64,000 nucleotides of DNA from Bordetella petrii. GTDB lineage: Bacteria > Pseudomonadota > Gammaproteobacteria > Burkholderiales > Burkholderiaceae_B. The notes beneath the pieces were generated by a model that worked only from the letters and a program-made list of their open reading frames with translations, searched no databases and was not told the DNA's origin. Positions within the stretch are counted from its first letter, which is position 1. Each line of letters starts with the position of its first letter. The stretch covers positions 17,388-81,387 of the forward strand of contig WMBV01000028.1 of the NCBI GenBank assembly GCA_017745595.1, in the 5' to 3' direction. Below are positions 45,028 through 53,210 of the stretch, in pieces. A program made the translations under genes and the position numbers.

Positions 45028-46407
45028 ATGGCATGGCAGGGGCTCCGTCGGCTGTTTGGCAACCGCAAACGGCGTCAGGCCGATATAGTGGGGCAATTGG
45101 CGGCCATCCATAAGACCCAGGCGGTCATCGAGTTCGATTTACAGGGCCACGTGCTGGCCGCCAACTCGAATTTCCTGGACGCGATGGGCTACGGCTGGGA
45201 AGAAATCCGGGGCCGCCATCACGCGATGTTCGTCGATCCGGCCGAACGGGATACCCCGCAATACCAGGCATTCTGGCGCGCGCTGCGGGATGGCCGGCAC
45301 GACGCGGGCCGGTATCGCCGCGTGGCCAAGGGCGGCCGCGAAGTCTGGCTGCAGGCCAGCTACAGCCCCGTGCTGGATGCCCGGGGCAGGCCGTTCAAGG
45401 TGGTGAAGGTCGCCACCGACATCACCGAACAGCAGCGCCTGAGCGACGACATGGCCGGGCAGGTCGAGGCCATTTCGAAGGTGCAGGCCATCGCCGAATT
45501 CGAGCTGGACGGGACCGTCATCCGGGCCAACGATTTGTTCCTGGCCGCCCTGGGCTATCGCGCCGACGAAATCGTGGGCCGCCACCATCGCATGTTCGTG
45601 CAGCCGCACGAACGCGACAGCGCGCGCTATGCCGAGTTCTGGCGCAAGCTGGCCCAGGGCCGCCACGACGCGGGCCAGTATCTGCGGCTGGGCAAGAATG
45701 GCCGCGAGGTCTGGATCGAGGCCAGCTACAACCCCATCCTGGATGCCGACGGCCGGCCGTTCAAAGTGGTCAAGTACGCCACCGACATCACGCGGCGCTT
45801 CACGGCCGCCCAGACCCTGCGCGTCGCCGTGCAGGGTCTGACGGACAACGCCGAGCGCGCGGGCCAGGCCAACGAGCTGGCGCGCGAGGCCAGCCGCGTG
45901 GCCGAGCAGGGCGGCCATACCGTGGAAGACGTGGTGCTCACCATGAATGCCATCACGGAAAGCTCGCGGCGCATTTCCGAGATCATCGGCGTGATGGACG
46001 GCATTGCGTTCCAGACCAATATTCTGGCGTTGAACGCGGCCGTCGAGGCCGCCCGCGCGGGTACGCACGGCAAGGGCTTCGCGGTGGTGGCGGCCGAGGT
46101 GCGCAGCCTGGCGCAGAACAGCGCCGCGGCGGCCAAGGAAATCAAGGACCTCATTACCGCGTCGGTCGAGCAGATCCGCAGCGGGGCCGACCTGGTGCAG
46201 TCCGCGGGCGCCACGATGGGCGACATCGTGGCGTCGTCGCGCCGCGTGACCGACATCATGGGCGAGGTGGTGGACGTGTCGCTGGAACAGTCGCGCACGC
46301 TGGCGGAGATTACCGACGACATCACCCAGAACAGCGCCGCGGCTGCGCAGGCGCCGCGCCGGGCCGGCATCGCGCCGGTGGCGGCGCTGGCGCGCCGGGC
46401 GGCCTGA
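45028..46407 (+). CDS. Soluble PAS-PAS methyl-accepting protein (BdlA-like)
   Basis: 459 residues, no membrane segment. Two closely similar PAS domains (about 22-125 and 145-250; each ends REVW-LQASY or REVWIEASY, then PFKVVK-ATDIT) lead directly, without a HAMP domain, to a chemoreceptor signalling hairpin around [49 protein letters not shown] sequence (about 320-400). This is the layout of Pseudomonas BdlA, a biofilm dispersal regulator that senses redox or energy state. After [14 protein letters not shown] the chain turns into a short Ala/Arg tail in place of the usual NAALVEQ helix and has no CheR-docking pentapeptide. AAAGGAGACGTAC precedes the ATG. No che genes are nearby. Confidence 0.9.
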   Translation: MAWQGLRRLFGNRKRRQADIVGQLAAIHKTQAVIEFDLQGHVLAANSNFLDAMGYGWEEIRGRHHAMFVDPAERDTPQYQAFWRALRDGRHDAGRYRRVAKGGREVWLQASYSPVLDARGRPFKVVKVATDITEQQRLSDDMAGQVEAISKVQAIAEFELDGTVIRANDLFLAALGYRADEIVGRHHRMFVQPHERDSARYAEFWRKLAQGRHDAGQYLRLGKNGREVWIEASYNPILDADGRPFKVVKYATDITRRFTAAQTLRVAVQGLTDNAERAGQANELAREASRVAEQGGHTVEDVVLTMNAITESSRRISEIIGVMDGIAFQTNILALNAAVEAARAGTHGKGFAVVAAEVRSLAQNSAAAAKEIKDLITASVEQIRSGADLVQSAGATMGDIVASSRRVTDIMGEVVDVSLEQSRTLAEITDDITQNSAAAAQAPRRAGIAPVAALARRAA

Positions 46408-46418
46408 CGGGCGCCGCC

Positions 46419-46709
46419 TTACAACACCTTTTTTTCGTGGTGCACCTGGGGCGGCTGCGCGAAGTGCGGGCCCACCAGTTTGCGCCATTCCTGGAAATCG
46501 GCCGATTCCCGGAAGTCCACCATGTGGTGGTCGACGGTTTCCCAGTCGACCACCAGGGTGTATTGCAGCGGGTTCTCGATCGAGCGGTGCAAGGCCATGC
46601 CATGGCAGCCGCGCGCGCGCATGAACAGCGGCCTGGCTTGCGCCACGCCGGCCTCGAACTCGGCCTCGTGGCCGGCGGTGACGAGAATGCTGGCAATTTC
46701 CTGGATCAT
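46419..46709 (-). CDS. Antibiotic biosynthesis monooxygenase (ABM) domain protein
   Basis: 96 residues from the ATG at 46709, chosen for the AAGGAA ribosome-binding site. Single dimeric alpha/beta-barrel domain: MIQEIASILVTAGHEAEFEAGVAQARPLFMRARGC, then MALHRSIENPLQYTLVVDWETVDHHMVDFRES and FQEWRKLVG. Such proteins include quinone monooxygenases (YgiN) and heme-degrading IsdG types; the catalytic set cannot be assigned here. It is divergent from the YciI-like gene with 77 bp between. Confidence 0.85.
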   Translation of the reverse strand: MIQEIASILVTAGHEAEFEAGVAQARPLFMRARGCHGMALHRSIENPLQYTLVVDWETVDHHMVDFRESADFQEWRKLVGPHFAQPPQVHHEKKVL

Positions 46710-46786
46710 CGGGATTCCTTGGGTGGATGGACAGAATGACGGCAAGTATGATCGGGCCGTATCGACAATTTAGCGTAGGAGCCGCC

Positions 46787-47086
46787 ATGCATTATCTAAT
46801 GTTCTACGATCTGGTCCCCGATTATCTCGAACGCCGCGGCGAGTTCCGCGATGCCCACCTGGCGTTGGCGCGCCAGGCCGTGGCGCGCGGCGAACTGGTG
46901 CTGGGCGGCGCGCTTGCCGATCCCGCGGACCAGGCCGTGCTGCTGTTTGCCGCCGACACGCCGGCCGTGGCCGAGGCCTTCGCGCAGGCCGACCCCTACG
47001 TGCGCGCGGGGCTGGTCAGGCAGTGGCGCGTGCGCCCCTGGACCACGGTCGTCGGCGAGCAGGCCGCCCACCCGGTGCCGGCCTGA
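46787..47086 (+). CDS. YciI family protein
   Basis: 99 residues, preceded by AGGAG. MHYLMFYDLVPDYLERRGEFRDAHLALARQAVARGELVLGGAL has the YciI pattern, including the His of the putative active site (RDAHL) and the acidic AFAQADPYVRAGLVRQWRVRPW end. Dimeric ferredoxin-like fold; possibly a small dehydratase or hydrolase, function unproven. The pairing with a divergent ABM-domain gene is common in beta-proteobacteria and hints at stress or aromatic metabolism. Confidence 0.9.
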   Translation: MHYLMFYDLVPDYLERRGEFRDAHLALARQAVARGELVLGGALADPADQAVLLFAADTPAVAEAFAQADPYVRAGLVRQWRVRPWTTVVGEQAAHPVPA

Positions 47087-47172
47087 AGCGGGCGCGGGCG
47101 CGCGGGCGCCAGCCCGCCGCCGCGCGCGGCGTTATGATGCGGCCTGGCTTCCGAACCCCCAACGCCTGATTC

Positions 47173-48054
47173 ATGCCGCTGTCCCACCTGTTGTTGGCGC
47201 TGACCGTAGTCTTCATCTGGGGCACGAATTTCGTGGTCATCAAGTGGGGCCTGGCCGAGTTCCCCGCCTTCCTGTTCGCCACGCTGCGCTTCCTGCTGTC
47301 GGCCCTGCCATGGGTGCTGGTGCTGCGCCGGCCGGCCGTGCCCTGGCGCGCCATGGCGTGTGCCGGCCTGCTGCTGGGAGTCGGGCAGTTCGGCCTGCTG
47401 TACTGGGCCATGCGGCAAGACATTTCGCCGGGCCTGGCCTCGCTGGTGATCCAGTCGCAGGTGTTCTTCACCATCTTGATGTCGATGGCCTTCGGCGGTG
47501 AACGCGTGCGGCCGCTGCAGGCCGGCGCGCTGCTGCTGGCTATCGCCGGCTACGCGCTGGTGGCCTGGCGCGGCGCCACCGATTCCGCGGCCGCCGTCAC
47601 GCTGGCCGGGCTGGGCATCGTGCTGGCCGCGGGCTTTTCGTGGGCCTGCACGAACATGGTGATGCGCCGCCTGGGCCGGGTCAACATGATGGCCTTTACC
47701 GCGTGGAGCAGCTTGTTCGCCATTGTGCCGCTGGCGCTGATCAGTCTGGCGGTCGATGGCCCCGCTCGCGTGGCCGATGCGCTGGCGCACGCCAGCGCAT
47801 CGGCCTGGCTGGCCGCGTTGTGGCAGGCCGCGGGCAATACCGTGTTCGCGTTCGGCGTATGGGGCTGGCTGCTGGCGCGCCATCCGGCCGCCACCGTGAC
47901 GCCCACGGCGCTGCTGGTGCCGGTATTCGGCATCCTGGCGTCGGTGGCCTTGCTGGGCGAGCCGTTGCCGCCCTGGAAAATCATCGCCGCCGGCCTGGTG
48001 CTGGCCGGCCTGTCCTTGAACATGTACGCCAGTCGCGCGGGAGGCAAGCGGTAG
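47173..48054 (+). CDS. EamA-type (DMT) transporter
   Basis: 293 residues with about ten hydrophobic helices in two EamA repeats (roughly 5-135 and 145-285). Repeat 1 begins LLLALTVVFIWGTNFVVIKWGL, the standard DMT opening, and repeat 2 contains GIVLAAGFSWACTNMVMRRLG and GWLLARHPAATVTPTALLVPVFGILASVALLGEPLPPWKIIAAGLVLAG. Drug/metabolite or amino-acid exporter of the inner membrane; substrate cannot be assigned. It is followed 48 bp later by a TauE-type gene on the same strand. Confidence 0.92.
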   Translation: MPLSHLLLALTVVFIWGTNFVVIKWGLAEFPAFLFATLRFLLSALPWVLVLRRPAVPWRAMACAGLLLGVGQFGLLYWAMRQDISPGLASLVIQSQVFFTILMSMAFGGERVRPLQAGALLLAIAGYALVAWRGATDSAAAVTLAGLGIVLAAGFSWACTNMVMRRLGRVNMMAFTAWSSLFAIVPLALISLAVDGPARVADALAHASASAWLAALWQAAGNTVFAFGVWGWLLARHPAATVTPTALLVPVFGILASVALLGEPLPPWKIIAAGLVLAGLSLNMYASRAGGKR

Positions 48055-48102
48055 CAGTGCGTGGCGCGCCAGCGCGCCCGCGGCAGTTGTCGTAGTCGTA
48101 GT

Positions 48103-48864
48103 ATGACGTGGGTCGATCACTTGCTGTTCCTGGGCTGCGTGGCATTGGCCACCTACGCCCAGACCATGACCGGGTTCGCTTTTGGCCTGGTACTGCTGGG
48201 CCTGACGGGCCTGTTCTCGCTGGCGCCGCTGCCCGAAATCTCGAATGTGGTCAGCATGCTGACACTGGCCAATGCCGTGGTGGCGCTGGGCCGCGCGCGT
48301 TCGCACCTGAGCTGGGCGCTCATCCGCCCGCCCCTGATGGGCAGCCTGGCCGGCGTGGCGCTGGGGGTGTTCGCGCTGGAATGGATCAGCGGCAACACGG
48401 CCTTGCTGCTGCGCTGGCTGCTGGGGGCAACCATCCTGGCGTGCGCCATTCTGCTGGTGACACGCACCCGGCCGCTGCCGCGCGTGTCGTCGCGCCTGTC
48501 CTTCATCTTGTTCGGCACGCTGTCCGGCGTGCTGGGCGGCCTGTTTTCCAGCGCCGGCCCGCCCATGGTGTATCACCTGTACCGGCAGCCGCTGCCCCTG
48601 CAACTGGTGCGCAACAGCCTGCTGGTGCTGTTTTCGTCGAACGCCGTGCTGCGCCTGGCCCTGGTGGCCGGCCATGGCAGCCTGGGCGCCACGCCGCTTT
48701 GGCTCAGCCTGGAAGCCTTGCCGGTGGTCGTGGGGCTGACCTGGCTGGTGCGCCGCTATTCCTCCGCCGAGTCCGTGCACAAGGTGAAACGGATGGTGTT
48801 CGTGCTGCTGCTGCTGGCGGGGCTGGGCCTGCTGATTCCCGCCACGCGGGCATTGCTGGCCTAG
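48103..48864 (+). CDS. TauE/SafE family membrane transporter
   Basis: 253 residues from the ATG at 48103; about eight hydrophobic helices. TauE/SafE marks include YAQTMTGFAFGLVLLGLTGLF (first conserved segment) and the mirror-image LFGTLSGVLGGLFSSAGPPMVYHLYRQ. These proteins move sulfonates, sulfite or other organic anions, usually outward. The stop codon lies inside the left arm of the foldback repeat at 48861, so the repeat forms the 3' untranslated region of this gene. Confidence 0.9.
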   Translation: MTWVDHLLFLGCVALATYAQTMTGFAFGLVLLGLTGLFSLAPLPEISNVVSMLTLANAVVALGRARSHLSWALIRPPLMGSLAGVALGVFALEWISGNTALLLRWLLGATILACAILLVTRTRPLPRVSSRLSFILFGTLSGVLGGLFSSAGPPMVYHLYRQPLPLQLVRNSLLVLFSSNAVLRLALVAGHGSLGATPLWLSLEALPVVVGLTWLVRRYSSAESVHKVKRMVFVLLLLAGLGLLIPATRALLA

Positions 48865-49132
48865 GGCCTGTTAACGCTAAAAGGAGCCTCGCATGAGTAC
48901 GCAAACGGGTGGATGGCAAGGCGCGACGCGCAGTCGTGGCCGCCCCCCGGCGAGCAGTCGCAACGCGGCCAGGCGCGCGTTTGCGTGCTCACCCTTCGGG
49001 CTGGCCGGTAAGCGGGCGCCAGGCGTCGTTGCACAGATCTTGCGTGGCCAAGCCACGCGGCGGCCTGCGCGCCTAGCCTGGCGCCCGCTTACCGGCCAGT
49101 GCGAGGCTCCTTTTAGCGTTAACAGGCCCTAG
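48861..49132. repeat. Foldback (MITE-like) element
   Basis: 272 bp bounded by perfect 33-nt terminal inverted repeats (48861-48893 and 49100-49132; the outer end reads CTAGGGCCTGTTAACGC). A second perfect 24-nt inverted pair lies inside (49001-49024 and 49076-49099; CTGGCCGGTAAGCGGG...), the right member touching the right terminal repeat, and a small hairpin GCGTGGC-CAA-GCCACGC is at the centre (49042-49058). CGCAAACG near the left end and CGTTTGCG-like sequence near 48978 can pair as well. The 394 bp between the TauE and TRAP genes consist of this element plus an operator region. No transposase is present, and no clear target duplication was seen. A 79-codon open frame inside (48893-49132) is probably not a gene. 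Confidence 0.85.
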
Positions 49133-49190
49133 GGCCAGCCAGTGTTAATCCCTATGTCCATCGCCCGTATTCTCTGCTGAAATAGCCAAA

Positions 49191-49227
49191 AATCCGAAAA
49201 CTGAAACTAAGTTACGATTTTCGGAAT
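49191..49227 (+). promoter_or_regulatory. Tandem IclR-type operators before the TRAP operon
   Basis: Two diverged copies of the 17-bp palindrome found before hyuA. Read on the minus strand, the copy at 49211-49227 matches 15 of 17 positions (it carries GATTTTCGGAAT on the plus strand); the copy at 49191-49207 matches 12 of 17. Their centres are 20 bp apart, exactly as at 53152-53188. They end 32 bp before the dctP start. Confidence 0.7.
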
Positions 49228-49258
49228 TTTCCATCGAAGCACATACGGGAGAACTGCG

Positions 49259-50287
49259 GTGAAAAGATCCTTTGGTCTATTCGGCAAGGCACTAGTCTGG
49301 GTGGGGCTGGTTACATGGTGTGCGACCGGCGCCGCGGCGCAGGACAAATACCAATGGCGCCTGCAAAGCAACTTGAACACCGGCGAGCCCGGCTACGTGG
49401 CGGTGCAGAAGAAGTTCGCCGAGCTCGTCAACCAGATGTCCGGCGGCCGGATGACCATTGAAGTGTTCCCGGTGGGGGCGCTGTTCCCCATCAACGACGG
49501 GCTGGAGGCCGTCGGCAGCGGCATGGCCGAAGCCGCCGTGCTGACGGGCGGCTACTACGCCGGCAAGATCGGGCCCTTCGCCAACCTGGAAAGCGGGGTC
49601 CCGGGTTCGCTGCGCACTCCGCTGGAGCGCTACAACTTCTTCTATAAGAAGGGTTTCCTGGACCTGGCGCGCGAAGCCTACGCCAAGTTCGGGGTGTATT
49701 ACCTGGGGCCGCAGCTCTCGCCCCGCTGGGACATCATGTCGAAGAAGCCGATCACATCCATGGCCGACTTCAACGGCCTGAAGATCCGTTCGTTCGGGCT
49801 CGAAGCCAAGTGGTACGCCAGCATGGGGGCCACCCCCGTATTCATGGGCGGCGGCGAGGTCTATACGGGCCTGGCCACCGGGGTCATCGATGCCGCGCGC
49901 TGGGCCAGCCCGGCCGGCAACCTGAACAACTCCTTCCAGGAAGTGGCCAAGTTCTATGTCGAGCCCTCGCCGCTGCCGGTGCCCAATAACTTCTTCGCCG
50001 TCAACAAGCAGGCGTGGGAGCAACTGCCCGACGACCTGAAGGCCATCTTGCAGGAAGCGGCGGTGGCGTCGTCGTTCGACTATCTGGCGCTGGGCGAAAT
50101 GCAGGATGCCAAGGCCATGCAAGTCATGAAGCAGGCCGGCGTCCAGGTCAGCACGATCCCGCCCGAGGAATTCGCCAAGATGGAGGCCGCCGCCCGCGAG
50201 CTGTGGCGCGCCTACGAAAAAGAAGACGAATTGTCGGCCCGCGCCGTGAAGATGCTCAACGACTACCTGGCCGAGCTGGGGCGCTGA
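49259..50287 (+). CDS. TRAP transporter solute-binding protein (DctP type)
   Basis: 342 residues from a GTG start at 49259, with GGGAGAA nine bases upstream. Signal peptide LVWVGLVTWCATGAAAQDKYQW. TRAP receptor marks: NTGEPGYVAVQKKFAELVNQMSGGRMTIEVFPVGALFPINDGLEAVGSGMAEAAV-like N-domain and MADFNGLKIRSFGLEAKWYASMGATPVFMGGGEVYTGLATGVIDAARW, which carries the conserved Arg that binds the ligand carboxylate. So the ligand should be a carboxylate-bearing compound. The Q and M membrane subunits follow in order. Tandem IclR-type operators lie just upstream. Confidence 0.95.
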   Translation: MKRSFGLFGKALVWVGLVTWCATGAAAQDKYQWRLQSNLNTGEPGYVAVQKKFAELVNQMSGGRMTIEVFPVGALFPINDGLEAVGSGMAEAAVLTGGYYAGKIGPFANLESGVPGSLRTPLERYNFFYKKGFLDLAREAYAKFGVYYLGPQLSPRWDIMSKKPITSMADFNGLKIRSFGLEAKWYASMGATPVFMGGGEVYTGLATGVIDAARWASPAGNLNNSFQEVAKFYVEPSPLPVPNNFFAVNKQAWEQLPDDLKAILQEAAVASSFDYLALGEMQDAKAMQVMKQAGVQVSTIPPEEFAKMEAAARELWRAYEKEDELSARAVKMLNDYLAELGR

Positions 50288-50357
50288 GCGCGCCTGTCGT
50301 TCGCGGATGCCGCAATGCGCGGCATCTTTCATTCCGGCTCATTCAAAAGGAGTGCAG

Positions 50358-50891
50358 ATGCTCGATGCACTGACTCGTACCATTGATGGCATTCTGGGGG
50401 CAATCGGGCGATTCGTCTCCCTGTTCGTGCTGGGCATGATGGCCCTGATCATCTTCGAGATGGCGGCCCGGGGGCTGTTTTCGCAATCGCTGCCCTGGAC
50501 ACAAGAGATCAGTACCTGGCTGCTGACGGCATTCGTCATGATCGGCGGCCCGTATGCGCTGCTGCGCGGCCAGTTCGTGCGGGTCGACCTGGTTTTCGCC
50601 AGGCTCAGCCCGCGCAACCGGGCGATCGTCGATACCGTCCTGTCCACCACTTTGCTGGCGTTGTTCGTGGGCGTCCTGGTCTGGCGGGGCGGCGATTTCT
50701 TCTTGTCGTCGTATTCCATGAACGAACGTTCGGCGACGGGGTCGTGGGCGGGCCCGGTGTGGATTCCCAAGCTGATGATTCCCGTGGGCGGCGCCATGCT
50801 CGGCCTGGCCTGGCTGTCCCATATCTTGCACTTATGGCGCGATCCGCCGTCGGAAACGCCGGCGGACTCTACAGCTTCCGTCTCCGTATAA
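50358..50891 (+). CDS. TRAP transporter small permease (DctQ type)
   Basis: 177 residues from the ATG at 50358 (AAAAGGAGTGCAG precedes it). Four transmembrane helices, the DctQ norm: VSLFVLGMMALIIFEMAARG, STWLLTAFVMIGGPYALLRG, a third around VLSTTLLALFVGVLVWRGG and a fourth near LMIPVGGAMLGLAWLSHIL. The motif PWTQEISTWLL is a family constant. It pairs with the DctM protein encoded 17 bp downstream. Confidence 0.94.
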   Translation: MLDALTRTIDGILGAIGRFVSLFVLGMMALIIFEMAARGLFSQSLPWTQEISTWLLTAFVMIGGPYALLRGQFVRVDLVFARLSPRNRAIVDTVLSTTLLALFVGVLVWRGGDFFLSSYSMNERSATGSWAGPVWIPKLMIPVGGAMLGLAWLSHILHLWRDPPSETPADSTASVSV

Positions 50892-50908
50892 CGCGCTAAG
50901 GATTCAAC

Positions 50909-52219
50909 ATGGGAGATCCCGTTCTGGTCACGTCCCTGCTGTTCGGGGGGATGTTGCTTTTCCTGGCCTTGGGCGTGCCCATTGCCATTGCCTTGCCGGG
51001 CATCAGTATTGCGATGATTGCGGCGTTCTGGAGCCCGATGGCGCTGACCATGGTTCCCATGCGCGCCTTCGCCACGACTTCGAGTTTCGAATACCTGGCC
51101 ATTCCGCTGTTCGTATTCATGGCGTCCATGTTGCAGAAGGCCCGCATAGCGGAAGACATGTACGACGCCATGGAGCGCTTTTTCGGCTCCGTACGCGGTG
51201 GCCTGGCCATCGGCACCGTCCTGATCTGCACGATCTTCGCCTGCATGGCGGGAATCAGCGGCGCGGCGACGGTGTCCATGGGCATGCTGGCAATTCCCGC
51301 CATGCTGGCGCGCGGCTACGGCAAAGACATGGCGCTGGGCACCATCGCGGCGGGCGGTTCGCTGGGCATTCTCATTCCGCCCAGCGTCACCATGATCGTC
51401 TACGCGCTGGTGTCGGGCACCTCCGTCGGCAAGCTGTACGCGGGCGGCCTGCTGCCGGGCCTGCTGCTGGCGGTGCTGTTCTCGGCCTACCTGCTCATCC
51501 GCGGCAAGCTGCAGCCCGCCATCGCGGGCGGTGCCTCGCTCAAGCGGTATACCTGGTCCGAAAAACTGGCGGGGCTCAAGGGCATGGTGTTCCCCCTGCT
51601 GATCGTCGTGGCCGTGCTGGGCTCGATGCTCAGCGGCATCGCCAGCGTGTCGGAGTCCGCCGCCGTGGGGGCGGCCGGATCCATCGTCGCGGCGCTGTGC
51701 CTGCGGCGCCTGCGCTGGGTCGACGTCAAAGAGGCATGCCACGAAACCCTGCTGCTCACCTGCATGATCTTCTGGATCATCATCGGCGCGGCGGCATTGT
51801 CGACCTTCTATACCGGCATGGGCGCCGGCCGCATGATCGAGAGTTTCGTGCTCGGGCTCGACATAAACCGGTGGGCCGTGCTGATCGGCATGCAGCTGAT
51901 CTTGCTGCTCATGGGCATGGTGCTCGACACCGTGGGCATCATCATGATCACCGTGCCCATCTTCGTGCCTATCATCGTCAAGCTCGGCTTCGACCCGATC
52001 TGGTTCGGCATCCTGTTCATCGTGAACATGGAAATCGGCTTTCTCTCGCCGCCGTTCGGCTACAACCTGTTCTACCTGCGAGGGGTGGCGCCGCCTTCTA
52101 TCACGATGCCCGATATCTACAAGTCGGTGTTGCCGTTCATTGCCCTGATGCTGCTCGCCATGGGCCTGATGATGCTGTTCCCCGATATCGTGCTGGTGCT
52201 GCCCAGGGCGCTGTTCTAG
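50909..52219 (+). CDS. TRAP transporter large permease (DctM type)
   Basis: 436 residues, about twelve transmembrane helices. DctM marks are ALGVPIAIALPGISI, CTIFACMAGISGAATVSMGMLAIPAMLARGYGKDMALGTIAAGGSLGILIPPS-like sequence, LLMGMVLDTVGIIMITVPIFVPIIVKLGFDPIWFGILFIVNMEIGFLSPPFGYNLFYLRG-like sequence near the end. It carries out sodium-driven uptake with the P and Q subunits. The operon ends here, with a GC hairpin at 52235-52250 before the convergent iclR. Confidence 0.96.
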   Translation: MGDPVLVTSLLFGGMLLFLALGVPIAIALPGISIAMIAAFWSPMALTMVPMRAFATTSSFEYLAIPLFVFMASMLQKARIAEDMYDAMERFFGSVRGGLAIGTVLICTIFACMAGISGAATVSMGMLAIPAMLARGYGKDMALGTIAAGGSLGILIPPSVTMIVYALVSGTSVGKLYAGGLLPGLLLAVLFSAYLLIRGKLQPAIAGGASLKRYTWSEKLAGLKGMVFPLLIVVAVLGSMLSGIASVSESAAVGAAGSIVAALCLRRLRWVDVKEACHETLLLTCMIFWIIIGAAALSTFYTGMGAGRMIESFVLGLDINRWAVLIGMQLILLLMGMVLDTVGIIMITVPIFVPIIVKLGFDPIWFGILFIVNMEIGFLSPPFGYNLFYLRGVAPPSITMPDIYKSVLPFIALMLLAMGLMMLFPDIVLVLPRALF

Positions 52220-52234
52220 CCGTTGCCGTTGCGG

Positions 52235-52250
52235 CGCCCCACACGGGGCG
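52235..52250. terminator. Hairpin between TRAP operon and iclR
   Basis: CGCCCC-ACAC-GGGGCG fills the 31-bp gap between the convergent dctM-type and iclR stop codons. It is short and lacks a T run; a shared terminator role is inferred from place. Confidence 0.4.
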
Positions 52251-53030
52251 TCACAACGGGTCCAGGCGCGCGCCCTCGCGCAGCATGGTGGCGTACAGCG
52301 CGGCACTTTCCTGCAGGGCTTCTATCCAGTACGCGGCGGGGCGTTCCGTCAGGCGGCTGCATGGCCCGGTGACGCCCAGGCTGTAGATGACTTCGCCCGT
52401 GCGAAGAAAAACCGGACAGCCATAAGCCATGATGCCGTTGTCGATCTCGCGGTCGCAAATGGCATAGCCGTCTTGGCGCACGCGTTCGAGCTCGGCCATC
52501 ACCTGTTCCAGCGTGGTCTTGGTGAACTCGGTCAGGCGCTTGAACGGGGGGCGCAGCAGGCGCTGCTGCGTGGCGTCGTCCTGGTACGCCGCGATCGCCT
52601 TGGCCGACGCGGCGGCATGGGCGGGCAGTTCGAGCCCGGGCAGCACGTGCAGGCGGTAGCCCTGGTCCGGCACCGATCGCGCAATGGTGTGCACCGCATC
52701 GATGCCCAGCCGGACGACATAGCTGGTCTCGGCCACTTTTTCCGTCAGCCTGTCGCAGACGATCTGCGCGTAGTTGGCCACCACCGATTCGTCCTGGCTC
52801 AGGTGCAGCAGCCGGGACATGCGCCGGCCGATCAGAAAGCCGCGCTGGTTGCGTTCTTCGGTGCGCAGCGCGCCGCAGGCCTGCAGCACGCCGATCAGGC
52901 GGTGCACCGTCGGCTTGGGCAAGTCGATGATGTTCGCCAGTTCCGTCAGGCTGAGCGGGCGTTGAGAGGCGGCCACGATTTCCAGGATGGATAAGTAGCG
53001 TTCCAGGGGGCTTTGCCGCTCTGCGGTCAT
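52251..53030 (-). CDS. IclR-family transcriptional regulator
   Basis: 259 residues from the ATG at 53030. Winged helix-turn-helix LERYLSILEIVAASQRPLSLTELANIIDLPKPTVHRLIGVL and an effector domain (about 85-255) with LELPAHAAASAKAIAAY and CDREIDNGIMAYGCPVF. Divergent from hyuA across 180 bp that hold two tandem 17-bp palindromes; the same pair lies before the TRAP operon. So this protein should control both import and breakdown of the same compound, and the overlap of operators with the hyuA promoter start region suggests repression. Confidence 0.94.
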   Translation of the reverse strand: MTAERQSPLERYLSILEIVAASQRPLSLTELANIIDLPKPTVHRLIGVLQACGALRTEERNQRGFLIGRRMSRLLHLSQDESVVANYAQIVCDRLTEKVAETSYVVRLGIDAVHTIARSVPDQGYRLHVLPGLELPAHAAASAKAIAAYQDDATQQRLLRPPFKRLTEFTKTTLEQVMAELERVRQDGYAICDREIDNGIMAYGCPVFLRTGEVIYSLGVTGPCSRLTERPAAYWIEALQESAALYATMLREGARLDPL

Positions 53031-53123
53031 CTTGCTGCGGTTCCTTGACAGGCGGCGCGAGCGCGCCGGGAGGGGCTTGGTTGTGCCATAGAAATAATAA
53101 GGAGTCAATGAGTGACAGCCCGA

Positions 53124-53188
53124 TTGACACCCTGAACCGCTAAATGGCTTAATTTCGAAAATCGGAATGATATTCCGAAAATCGGAAT
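53124..53188 (+). promoter_or_regulatory. hyuA promoter with tandem IclR-type operators
   Basis: A TTGACA -35 element (53124-53129), 18-base spacer and CTTAAT (53148-53153) form a likely promoter. Operators follow at 53152-53168 (ATTTCGAAAATCGGAAT) and 53172-53188 (ATTCCGAAAATCGGAAT, a 17-bp palindrome around AAA). Their centres are 20 bp apart and cover the -10 and start site, the arrangement expected for repression. The hyuA ATG is at 53211. Confidence 0.75.
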
Positions 53189-53210
53189 CGACAAAGGGAA
53201 GGGTCAGCCC

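Noticed and set aside
46320..46410. A frameshift at the end of the BdlA-like gene
   Set aside because: The tail departs from the usual chemoreceptor helix, but I found no continuation of that helix in the other two frames downstream, so a natural short tail is more likely.
48893..49132. A 79-codon open frame with a good ribosome-binding site inside the foldback element
   Set aside because: Both its start signal and its stop codon are parts of the terminal inverted repeats, and the interior is dictated by the nested palindromes. The Arg/Ala-rich product shows no domain. It reads as a by-product of the repeat.
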